From Campylobacterales bacterium (GTDB lineage: Bacteria > Campylobacterota > Campylobacteria > Campylobacterales > Hydrogenimonadaceae), in NCBI GenBank assembly GCA_027065635.1, contig JAMONQ010000003.1:1-20108 (forward strand): a stretch of 20,108 bases of DNA, read 5' to 3'. The notes below the pieces were generated by a model. The model saw nothing but the letters and a program-made list of their open reading frames with translations, was not told where the DNA came from and ran no database searches. Positions 14,283-20,108 of this stretch are shown here, in pieces; positions within the stretch are counted from its first letter, which is position 1, and the number at the start of each line of letters is the position of its first letter. Position numbers and translations under genes: made by a program.

Positions 14283-15296
14283 CTATCCTTCATTCTTGTT
14301 TTTTTCTTGCTCTATTCTTGCTCTAAGCTGCTTTTCCGCATCTTCGTCAAGTTTCGATCCGGTAGGAAAGCCCGCCTCTTCCAGCTTCTCCTTGATCTCT
14401 TCAAGAGACTTCTTACCCAGATTCTTTATCTCTTTGAGTTCGTTTTCAGTCATGAGTGCCAGCTCACCGATAAACTTGATACCTGCTCTTTCGAGAGAGT
14501 TGAAGCTTCTTGCACTCAGTCCGAGCGACTCCAGCCCCTGCATGAGCTTTTTGACTATGGGGCTTTCCGGCTTCGCTGCACTCTCTTCGGATGCCACGTC
14601 GATATCGAGAATATTGTTGAAGACGGACATTTGGCGATACATAACCTCAATAGTGTTCTTGAATGCTGTAACCGCGTCAATCTGCCCGTCGGTCTCGATG
14701 TCGAAAACGATCCTCTCGTAATTTGGATTGTCCTCTACGAGCATATTCTCTATCGTATAGTTGGCGGCTCGTACAGGCGTGAAGAATGCATCGAGACTGA
14801 TATACCCTTCAGGCAGAGAGTCTCTTAGATCTTCGCTCGGAACATAGCCGATTCCCTGGTGGATCAGAAGAGAGAAGTTCAGCTCGGCATCTTCGTTCAG
14901 CGTAGCCAAAAATCCGTCCGGAGTCACCACTTCTACCTGATCGTTGCTCAAATCGGCTCCCCTGATTTCAACCGGACCGCTGAAGCTGTAGCTCACTTCA
15001 GCCTTCTTCTCGTCACCCTTGAGTTTAAAGCGAAGATTCTTGAGGTTTATGATAAATACGGCAACATCCTCAAGCATTCCGCGTACCGAATCGAACTCGT
15101 GAGATGCCCCCTCTATCTTCACACCGATCGGTGCATAGCCTATCGTGCTTCCAAGCAGGAGACGCCGTATCGGGTGAGCAAGCGAAATGGCGTAACCCGT
15201 TTCGAACGGATAGGCAGTGATACGTACTTTGTTTGCACCTGTCTGCTCGATGTTGACTTCACTCGGCATAAAAGGTGATGTTTTGATTCTTTTCAT
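14283..15296 (-). CDS. rpoA: DNA-directed RNA polymerase subunit alpha
   Basis: Alpha subunit that nucleates RNA polymerase assembly (N-terminal domain) and contacts UP elements and activators (C-terminal domain). The 337 residues include the dimerisation and beta/beta' contact regions (FETGYAISLAHPIRRLLL, EFDSVRGMLEDV), the central LDAFFTPVR, and the alpha-CTD helix-hairpin-helix (SARSFNSLERAGIKFIGEL through IKNLGKKSLEEIKEKL). The ATG at 15296 is chosen over a TTG two codons upstream; the product then starts MKRIKTSPFMPSE, close to other epsilonproteobacterial RpoA. The Shine-Dalgarno is weak (GCGAG), so translation may depend on coupling with rpsD. A lysine-rich C-terminal tail follows the CTD. 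Confidence 0.97.
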   Translation of the reverse strand: MKRIKTSPFMPSEVNIEQTGANKVRITAYPFETGYAISLAHPIRRLLLGSTIGYAPIGVKIEGASHEFDSVRGMLEDVAVFIINLKNLRFKLKGDEKKAEVSYSFSGPVEIRGADLSNDQVEVVTPDGFLATLNEDAELNFSLLIHQGIGYVPSEDLRDSLPEGYISLDAFFTPVRAANYTIENMLVEDNPNYERIVFDIETDGQIDAVTAFKNTIEVMYRQMSVFNNILDIDVASEESAAKPESPIVKKLMQGLESLGLSARSFNSLERAGIKFIGELALMTENELKEIKNLGKKSLEEIKEKLEEAGFPTGSKLDEDAEKQLRARIEQEKNKNEG

Positions 15297-15316
15297 GGGC
15301 AACTCGCTTTTAACTA

Positions 15317-15943
15317 TTATTTAGAGTAAAGCTCGACTATCAAGCGCTCTTCTACTGGGATAACTACCTCTTCACGTTCCGGAATCCTCGTAAAGATACC
15401 GAACAGTTTTGCTTCATCCACATCAACCCACGGAGCGATACCTGTCTGCTTTGTCAGCTCCATTGCGCGCTGAATTTGCGGATTGTTTTTGCTCTTTTCC
15501 CGAACCTCTATCTTCTGTCCGGGTTTGACTCGATAAGAAGGTATGTTCACTCGTTTTCCGTCGACGAGAATATGGCCGTGAGTAACGAGCTGTCGTGCAA
15601 ATGCACGTGTTGTAGCAAAACCCATTCTGTAAACGACATTGTCAAGACGTCTCTCAAGAAGTGCAATGAGGTTTTCACCTGTGTTGCCTTCCATTCTGTT
15701 GGCGTCCTTGAACAGTCTTCTGAACTGCTTCTCCGCGACACCGTACATATACTTTGCTTTCTGCTTCTCTCTGAGCTGCAAGCCGTACTGACTGATTTTA
15801 GAGCGTCTTTGTCCATGCTGTCCCGGTGCATACGGGCGCTTGTCGATCGCACTCTTTCCCGCCAATCTTCTTTCGCCTTTGAGTCCGAGACTCACACCGA
15901 GTCGGCGCTCTATCTTTTCTACTGGTCCTCTGTATCGTGCCAT
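15317..15943 (-). CDS. rpsD: 30S ribosomal protein S4
   Basis: Primary 16S rRNA binding protein and, in many bacteria, the translational repressor of the alpha operon. The 208 residues begin MARYRGPVEKIERRLG and include KRPYAPGQHGQRR, YGLQLREKQKAKYMYG, and the S4 RNA-binding domain (LERRLDNVVYRMGFATTRA, QLVTHGHILVDGKRVNIPS). It lacks the N-terminal zinc cysteines, so it is the Zn-independent form. The ATG at 15943 has GGGG-ACGAG upstream, 9 bases after rpsK. Feedback on this operon is possible but not shown by the sequence. Confidence 0.98.
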   Translation of the reverse strand: MARYRGPVEKIERRLGVSLGLKGERRLAGKSAIDKRPYAPGQHGQRRSKISQYGLQLREKQKAKYMYGVAEKQFRRLFKDANRMEGNTGENLIALLERRLDNVVYRMGFATTRAFARQLVTHGHILVDGKRVNIPSYRVKPGQKIEVREKSKNNPQIQRAMELTKQTGIAPWVDVDEAKLFGIFTRIPEREEVVIPVEERLIVELYSK

Positions 15944-15952
15944 CTCGTCCCC

Positions 15953-16345
15953 TTATACTCGTCTTCTTTTGGGTGGTCTGCACCCGTTGTGCGGAAGCGG
16001 TGTTATATCTTTCATGAAGATCACTCTGATGCCTTCCGTCGCACCGACACTTTTTACTGCGGTTTCACGACCGCTGCCCGGTCCTTGAACCTTGATGCCG
16101 ACCTCTTTTATACCATGCTCTTTCGCTTTGGCGAGAGCATCTTCAACAGCCTGCTGTGCCGCATAAGGAGTCGACTTTTTGCTACCTTTGAAGCCGAGTG
16201 ATCCCGCACTGCTCCACGAAATAACGTTACCCGCTTCATCCGTTACGGTAATGACCGTATTGTTGTATGTCGCACTGATATAGACAACACCGCGTGCGAT
16301 ATTCTTTTTTACTATCTTTTTTCTGGTTGCTTTTCTTTTCGCCAC
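15953..16345 (-). CDS. rpsK: 30S ribosomal protein S11
   Basis: Platform protein of the small subunit, near the mRNA exit. The 130 residues show GVVYISATYNNTVITVTD, SSAGSLGFKGSKKSTPYAAQ, VKGPGSGRE-like QGPGSGRETAVKSV, and the C-terminal PLPHNGCRPPKRRRV. The lysine-rich N-terminus is usual. The start is a GTG at 16345 with AAGGAG 6 bases upstream. It follows rpsM by 10 bases. Confidence 0.98.
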   Translation of the reverse strand: MAKRKATRKKIVKKNIARGVVYISATYNNTVITVTDEAGNVISWSSAGSLGFKGSKKSTPYAAQQAVEDALAKAKEHGIKEVGIKVQGPGSGRETAVKSVGATEGIRVIFMKDITPLPHNGCRPPKRRRV

Positions 16346-16355
16346 TGCTTACTCC

Positions 16356-16724
16356 TTACTTGCTCGCCGCGCCGACAGTCTTACGCTTGCCTTTGCGTGT
16401 TCTCGCATTGGTTTTCGTTTTCTGCCCGCGTACCGGAAGACCGCGTCTGTGTCGAAGGCCGCGATAGCTGCCCAGATCCATCAGCGCCTTGATATCCATA
16501 GCCACTTTTTTTCTGAGATCCCCCTCGACCATATAGTTGTTCTGGATCTCGTTACGGATGGCGGCAGCCTCCTCCTCGCTCATCTCGTGAACTCTCTTGT
16601 CATAACTGATGCCGGTAGCATCCAGTATCTTTCTCGATGTAGTGAGCCCTATTCCGTAGATGTAGGTTAGAGCATACTCCAAACGCTTCTTTTTCGGTAG
16701 ATCAACACCTGCAATACGTGCCAT
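16356..16724 (-). CDS. rpsM: 30S ribosomal protein S13
   Basis: Small-subunit head protein contacting tRNA and the B1 bridge. The 122 residues include MARIAGVDLPKKKRLEYALT, YIYGIGLTTSRKILDATGI, the GLRHRRGLPVRGQKTKTNAR signature and the basic tail ending GAASK. The ATG at 16724 has AAGGAT upstream within the rpmJ end, only 2 bases after the rpmJ stop. Confidence 0.98.
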   Translation of the reverse strand: MARIAGVDLPKKKRLEYALTYIYGIGLTTSRKILDATGISYDKRVHEMSEEEAAAIRNEIQNNYMVEGDLRKKVAMDIKALMDLGSYRGLRHRRGLPVRGQKTKTNARTRKGKRKTVGAASK

Positions 16725-16726
16725 GC

Positions 16727-16840
16727 TTATCCTTGTCTCTGTTTGTGTTTAGGGTTTACACAGATGACGCGAACAATGCCTTTTCTCTTAATGATCTTGC
16801 ACTTGTCGCACATCTTTTTAACCGATGGTCTGACTTTCAT
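16727..16840 (-). CDS. rpmJ: 50S ribosomal protein L36
   Basis: A 37-residue large-subunit protein. It begins MKVRPSVKKMCDKC and ends NPKHKQRQG. The zinc-ribbon ligands C11, C14, C27 and H32 are all present, so this is the Zn-binding (C+) form. The ATG at 16840 has AAGGAG 7 bases upstream. A 10-bp hairpin ends 10 bases before that Shine-Dalgarno. Directly downstream is rpsM. Upstream it is separated from infA by an unusual 576-base non-coding stretch. Confidence 0.97.
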   Translation of the reverse strand: MKVRPSVKKMCDKCKIIKRKGIVRVICVNPKHKQRQG

Positions 16841-16858
16841 TATTAACTCCTTAGATAC

Positions 16859-16882
16859 GCTTCAGGGCACTGCCGCTGAAGC
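16859..16882 (-). promoter_or_regulatory. Hairpin just upstream of the rpmJ ribosome-binding site
   Basis: On the minus strand CTTCAG-type arms GCTTCAG / CTGAAGC (7 bp) continue, past one bulged base, into GGC/GCC around a 3-base loop, for 10 pairs in all. It sits between the long non-coding stretch and the AAGGAG of rpmJ. Position suits a translational control element or a processing site; no ligand is known. Confidence 0.5.
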
Positions 16883-17087
16883 TGCGCTACGCCGAGCTCT
16901 GCCCAGCGGAGGGCTCATGCGCGAAGCTACGCGCGTTTTGCCCACCTTGAGTGAATCCTGCTCTATGCCGGATCGAACGAATCAGTCTGCCGAATATACT
17001 TTATGCGGCACCTGTTTTACAGTAGCAAAGGCTGCGCCTTGCTCGTTGTTAAACCGCTAAAGACGATGCAAGCTTACACCTATATCT

Positions 17088-17174
17088 GATGCAGGCTGCT
17101 ATCTTGCCTGACACGGTCTGTTTGCGGCAAAAATTGATATAGCTCGCAGAGTCTTCCTGCCTCTTGCCTGCATC
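17088..17174. repeat. 9-bp inverted repeat, 69-base spacer
   Basis: GATGCAGGC (17088-17096) and GCCTGCATC (17166-17174) are exact reverse complements. Related words TTGCCTG and TTCCTGCC occur between them. It may be the base of a larger RNA fold or the ends of a small inserted repeat. Confidence 0.5.
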
Positions 17175-17332
17175 GAATTTACCAGTCCTTCGAAAATATC
17201 TGACCAAAAAACAGACAGATACAAGCAGAGCAGAAAACAACTCTTCCAAAGAGCCAAAGCACTGAACAACAAATTCAAACGAGATGAATCTGTCCCCAAA
17301 TTAGGTTTGACGAGCCGCTGCCAAACCGACCC

Positions 17333-17359
17333 TTGCATAAACAGTGCCGATTTATGCAA
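17333..17359. repeat. 9-bp hairpin TTGCATAAA/TTTATGCAA
   Basis: Perfect arms at 17333-17341 and 17351-17359 around a 9-base loop. There is no T-run on the minus-strand side, so it is not a standard terminator. Confidence 0.55.
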
Positions 17360-17406
17360 AACTCCTTCACATAGATGGAAAAGGGGATGAAATTTTACAT
17401 TAAGGC

Positions 17407-17435
17407 AACTTACAGCTTACTTATACCTGTAAGTT
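17407..17435 (-). repeat. 9-bp hairpin spanning the infA stop codon
   Basis: AACTTACAG / CTGTAAGTT (17427-17435 and 17407-17415) enclose an 11-base loop that contains the infA stop. Being only about one third G+C and followed by GCCTTAATG rather than T's, it is a weak terminator at best. It could mark an mRNA processing or attenuation point after infA. Confidence 0.5.
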
Positions 17436-17635
17436 ATTCGCCCTTTGTCCAGACTATACGGAGTCAATTCGACTTTGACCTTATCACCGGGAAGAATCCT
17501 TATGTAGTGCATTCTCATCTTTCCGGCAATATGGCACAATACAACATGTCCGTTTTCAAGCTCCACCCGAAACATCGCATTGGGTAGCGCCTCTATAACT
17601 TTTCCGTCTATCTCTATAACATCATCTTTTGCCAT
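17417..17635 (-). CDS. infA: Translation initiation factor IF-1
   Basis: Small OB-fold (S1-like) protein that binds the A site of the 30S subunit during initiation. The 72 residues include MAKDDVIEIDGKVIEALPNA, MFRVELENGHVVLCHIAGKMR, HYIRILPGDKVKVELTPYSL and the end GRITYRYK, all family hallmarks. The ATG at 17635 has a strong AAGGAGG Shine-Dalgarno, 24 bases after the map stop. Downstream is the unusual 576-base gap before rpmJ. Confidence 0.98.
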   Translation of the reverse strand: MAKDDVIEIDGKVIEALPNAMFRVELENGHVVLCHIAGKMRMHYIRILPGDKVKVELTPYSLDKGRITYRYK

Positions 17636-17659
17636 TTTTCCTCCTTGCTTGGCCCCTTT

Positions 17660-18418
17660 TTACGGCCGAGACAATATTTCGGCCCTGTTTCCAACCACCG
17701 CGACCGTATGCTCGTAGTGGCTCCCTCTAAGACGGTCTTCGGAAACAACCGACCACTTATCCTCCAGTATTCTTGGAGTACCGCTCTTTTGACATATCAT
17801 GGGTTCGAGGCAGAATACCATGCCGTTTTTTATCTTGGGTCCGCTTTTTGGTGATCCATGCTCCAGGTAGTTCGGAATTTCAGGCTCTTCATGCGGCTTT
17901 CTGCCGATTCCGTGTCCGCAAAAATTTAGCAGCGGAGTAAAGCCTCTCGATTTTATGAAATTCTCAAGCTCCAGGCTGAGCTCTTTGAAACGCATTCCCG
18001 GTCTGATAATCTCTATTGCATAGCTTAGTGCATCTTTCGCACATGCAATAAGTCGCCTATCCTCTTCCCCGATCTCTCCGACCGGAATGGTGATAGCCGA
18101 ATCTCCGTACCATCCGTCAACCTCGCTGCCGATATCGAGTCCGAGGATGTCACCCTCCTTGACTTCTGTATCATCGGGAATTCCGTGAATGATGACTTCG
18201 TTCAAAGAGGTACAAACGGCGGCTGGAAAGCCGTAAAGACCCTTGAAGGACGGCCTTGCCCCTTTAGAGCGCAAGAACTCTTCCCCCATCGAGTCTATCT
18301 CTTTTAGAGTCATGCCCGGCTTGACAGACTCTTTAAGGTATTCGAGCGTCTCTGCGACGATCCTGTTTGCTCGCCGCAGTTTTTCAATCTCGGCGGGCTT
18401 GCGGATCGCTATCGACAT
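17660..18418 (-). CDS. map: Methionine aminopeptidase, type I
   Basis: Removes initiator methionine from nascent proteins with small second residues; cytoplasmic di-metal hydrolase. The 252 residues contain the five conserved metal ligands: Asp in LGLDIGSEVDGWYGD (two), His in GHGIGRKPHEEP, Glu in MVFCLEPMI and Glu in HYEHTVAV. The catalytic His precedes them in VIIHGIPDD. No N-terminal zinc-finger extension is present, as usual for type Ia. The ATG at 18418 directly follows the secY stop (TAG-ATG), so the genes are translationally linked. Confidence 0.97.
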   Translation of the reverse strand: MSIAIRKPAEIEKLRRANRIVAETLEYLKESVKPGMTLKEIDSMGEEFLRSKGARPSFKGLYGFPAAVCTSLNEVIIHGIPDDTEVKEGDILGLDIGSEVDGWYGDSAITIPVGEIGEEDRRLIACAKDALSYAIEIIRPGMRFKELSLELENFIKSRGFTPLLNFCGHGIGRKPHEEPEIPNYLEHGSPKSGPKIKNGMVFCLEPMICQKSGTPRILEDKWSVVSEDRLRGSHYEHTVAVVGNRAEILSRP

Positions 18419-19681
18419 CTACAGTCCCACCGCACTGAGTGTCTCATATCTGCTCATATATATCTGGGCCTCGATTTTGCGCATTGTATCGAGCGCTACC
18501 TGCACGACGATAAGTACCGCGGTTCCGCCGAAGTAGAAGGGCACTCCCATGCTCTTTACAAGTATCCAGGGAAGCGTCGAAATCAACGCCAGATAGATGG
18601 CTCCCCAGAATGTCAGCCTGCTCGCCACTTCATTCAGGAATTCCGCAGTATGTTCACCGGGACGCACACCCGGGATAAATCCGCCCTGACGCTTCAGGTT
18701 GTCTGCAATATCCTTGGCGTTGAAAACTATCGAAGCATAGAAATATGCGAAGAATATCACGAACAAAAACATCAGGAAGTTGAAGGTATAGCTGTTCGGG
18801 TTCAAAAAGTCCGATATCCTCTGAACGACCGGATTTGTCGAGGCCTGAAGAATCGTCGACGGAAACATCAAGATAGCTGATGCGAAAATCGGCGGTATGA
18901 CGCCGCTAAGGTTTACCTTGATAGGTATATAGTTCATCACTCGCTTTTTCTGATTCTGCATCATTACCTTGCGGGAGTAGCTGACGGGAATCCTTCTTTC
19001 TCCAAGCTCGACATAGATAATGAAGCCGACAGTCAAAAGGATGATGGCAAGTATGGCGAGTACGACCAGGAAATTGAGCTCTCCTGTATTGACGAGGTTT
19101 ATTGTACCTCCTATCGCCGAAGGAATTGATGAAACAATACCGGCAAAAATGATCAATGAGATACCGTTTCCTACTCCTCGCTGTGTAATCTGCTCACCGA
19201 TCCACATCAGAAGCATCGTTCCGGTAAGCATAGAGAACGCGGCAATCGTAACGAAGGATGTAGTATCGATCATAATTGCGCTTTCGCCGCCTTTTCCGGT
19301 AAGACTCTGAAGCCCTATGGCAACACCTACCGCCTGAACGAGCGTTATACCGATTGTCGCATAACGAATGATCTGCATATATTTCGTCATACCGTCGCGC
19401 TCTTTTTTCATTTTCCCCAGTTCAGGAAAAGTCGCGGCAAGTAGCTCCATGATAATAGATGCGGTGATATAGGGCATAATACCGAGAGAGATTATACTCA
19501 GACGTTCGACGGCGTTGCCGCTGAACATATTGAACATACCAAGAGCATTGGAGGAGTTGGAGTCAAAGAACTCTTTGATGACATCGACGTTTACACCCGG
19601 AACCGGCACATATGCCAGTATCCGGTATGCCAGCAAAAATCCCAGCGTTATCAGGATTTTATTGACCAATGATCTAGTCAT
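18419..19681 (-). CDS. secY: Preprotein translocase subunit SecY
   Basis: Central channel protein of the Sec translocon in the inner membrane, working with SecE, SecG and SecA. The 420 residues form about ten hydrophobic segments. Conserved features include the N-terminal helix with LAYVPVPGVN, the plug-region GMFNMFSGNAVERLSI, LGIMPYITASIIMEL, the cytosolic loop ERRIPVSYSRK, and the VRPGEHTAEFLN loop before the last segments. Length is typical. The ATG at 19681 lies 2 bases after the rplO stop. Confidence 0.98.
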   Translation of the reverse strand: MTRSLVNKILITLGFLLAYRILAYVPVPGVNVDVIKEFFDSNSSNALGMFNMFSGNAVERLSIISLGIMPYITASIIMELLAATFPELGKMKKERDGMTKYMQIIRYATIGITLVQAVGVAIGLQSLTGKGGESAIMIDTTSFVTIAAFSMLTGTMLLMWIGEQITQRGVGNGISLIIFAGIVSSIPSAIGGTINLVNTGELNFLVVLAILAIILLTVGFIIYVELGERRIPVSYSRKVMMQNQKKRVMNYIPIKVNLSGVIPPIFASAILMFPSTILQASTNPVVQRISDFLNPNSYTFNFLMFLFVIFFAYFYASIVFNAKDIADNLKRQGGFIPGVRPGEHTAEFLNEVASRLTFWGAIYLALISTLPWILVKSMGVPFYFGGTAVLIVVQVALDTMRKIEAQIYMSRYETLSAVGL

Positions 19682-19683
19682 TG

Positions 19684-20082
19684 CTATTTTCCGCTGGTAG
19701 TGATGTGCTCGTCTTTGATTTTAGCGGCGAGCTCTTTTGCACCCTTGCCGATCAATTTAACGCGCTTGTGCTTGCCTTTGATTGAGTGGACAGTCAAAAG
19801 CGTCTCCATAGTAATTTCCGCAAGCTCCTTAATCGCAGGAAACCTTTCTATGTTGATAACATAGGGTTTCTCTATACGCGAATTGAAGCCGATTTTTGGA
19901 AGCCTTCTCTGAATAGGCTGCTGGCCCCCTTCGAACCCTCTTTTTCTTTTGTATCCGGTTCTGGACTTCTGCCCCTTGTTACCGCGGGTAGCGGTCTTTC
20001 CCATTCCGCTTCCCTGTCCTCGACCCACACGCTTGGAAACTTTGGTACTGCCTTGCGCCTTGGTTAGATTGTGAAGTGACAT
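19684..20082 (-). CDS. rplO: 50S ribosomal protein L15
   Basis: Large-subunit protein assembled late near the central protuberance. The 132 residues start MSLHNLTKAQGSTKVSKRVG, then GRGQGSGMGKTATRGNKGQ and the glycine- and lysine-rich FEGGQQPIQRRLPKIGF, the family signature. The ATG at 20082 has AAGGAT upstream. It is followed by secY, the standard spc operon order. Confidence 0.98.
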   Translation of the reverse strand: MSLHNLTKAQGSTKVSKRVGRGQGSGMGKTATRGNKGQKSRTGYKRKRGFEGGQQPIQRRLPKIGFNSRIEKPYVINIERFPAIKELAEITMETLLTVHSIKGKHKRVKLIGKGAKELAAKIKDEHITTSGK

Positions 20083-20085
20083 CGC

Positions 20086-20108
20086 TTATCCTTTGATCCG
20101 GCTTAGTG
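20086..20108 (-). CDS. C-terminal end of an upstream gene, probably 30S ribosomal protein S5
   Basis: In one minus-strand frame the last seven codons read LSRIKG and a TAA stop, 3 bases before rplO. This matches the spacing elsewhere in the operon. Campylobacterota lack rpmD, as I recall, so rpsE is expected here. Only six residues are visible, so the identity rests on gene order. Confidence 0.4.

Larger units (their letters stand above)
16841..17416 (-). other. 576-base non-coding stretch with inverted repeats inside the ribosomal operon
   Basis: Other gene gaps in this operon are 0-24 bases, so this one stands out. No frame here resembles a known protein. The longest (17359-17099, 86 codons from a TTG) has no usable Shine-Dalgarno and no recognisable domain. 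The stretch carries perfect inverted repeats: TTGCATAAA/TTTATGCAA (17333-17359), GATGCAGGC/GCCTGCATC (17088-17174), GCGCG/CGCGC (16919-16934), CCGCTG/CAGCGG (16873-16909) and the rpmJ-proximal hairpin at 16859-16882. The 9-bp repeat at 17407-17435 reaches into the infA end. A possible internal minus-strand promoter is TGTAAA (17021-17016) / TATATT (16998-16993), spacer 17. It could be a structured leader, an internal promoter region or a repeat insertion. Confidence 0.6.

Noticed and set aside
13878..14828. 316-codon plus-strand open frame
   Set aside because: It lies opposite rplQ and rpoA, both certain by motif; the translation is cysteine- and leucine-rich with no domain, a typical shadow frame.
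15297..15302. TTG start two codons before rpoA ATG
   Set aside because: The ATG at 15296 gives the usual N-terminus and no stronger Shine-Dalgarno supports the TTG.
16919..16939. GCGCG-AAGCTA-CGCGC followed by GTTTT as a plus-strand terminator
   Set aside because: No plus-strand gene lies upstream, so there is nothing for it to terminate; it was counted only as structure of the minus-strand stretch.
17049..17249. 66-codon minus-strand open frame in the same gap
   Set aside because: Overlaps the frame above, no ribosome-binding site and no domain.
17099..17359. 86-codon minus-strand open frame in the infA-rpmJ gap
   Set aside because: Starts at a TTG inside a hairpin with the AAGGAG only 2 bases away, and has no recognisable domain. 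It was kept only as part of the non-coding stretch; homologues would change this view.
1..20108. CRISPR array, tRNA, rRNA, prophage or insertion sequence
   Set aside because: No regularly spaced repeats, cloverleaf sequences, transposase or integrase motifs were seen on either strand.

Overview
The window reads as chromosomal DNA of a Campylobacterota (epsilonproteobacterial) species. The proteins most resemble that group: RpoA, YbaB, the [2Fe-2S] protein and the PDZ protein all look epsilonproteobacterial. From memory, the order nifU - TPR-like gene - murE, and ybaB - PDZ protein - ispA - tkt, is also known from Campylobacter. Base composition looks more balanced than in AT-rich Campylobacter or Helicobacter, so a free-living relative is more likely, but the genus cannot be fixed by eye. 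No phage, integrase, CRISPR array, tRNA or rRNA gene was seen.

Layout. Positions 1-547 hold the N-terminal half of a DEAD-box RNA helicase on the minus strand, cut by the window edge. Divergent from it on the plus strand are two short, translationally coupled gene pairs: an FAH-family hydrolase with a bacteriohemerythrin (803-1815), and yaaA with the leucyltransferase bpt (2088-3571). A small secreted acidic protein follows (3727-3933). A convergent hairpin then separates these from a long minus-strand operon running from 9454 down to 3966: [2Fe-2S] ferredoxin, panD, ybaB, PDZ protein, ispA, tkt, ytfJ. Its junctions are mostly overlapping or abutting codons.

A divergent promoter region (9455-9566) separates that operon from a plus-strand pair, cardiolipin synthase and an EEP-fold nuclease/phosphatase (9567-11667). 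The second of these overlaps the end of murE on the other strand. A minus-strand group nifU - TPR-like gene - murE (13796-11642) has its own promoter and sits just downstream of the terminator hairpin of the ribosomal operon.

From 20108 down to 13929 lies the end of the spc/alpha ribosomal protein operon: a probable rpsE tail, rplO, secY, map, infA, rpmJ, rpsM, rpsK, rpsD, rpoA, rplQ. It covers ribosome assembly, the translocon, initiator methionine removal, initiation factor 1 and RNA polymerase alpha. The spacing is tight everywhere except between infA and rpmJ. There, 576 bases without a convincing gene carry several perfect inverted repeats. This is the least explained stretch of the window and the best candidate for something undescribed: a structured leader RNA, an internal promoter region or a copy of a dispersed repeat.

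Most genes are housekeeping. Evidence for function is family motifs read by eye; no database search was run.
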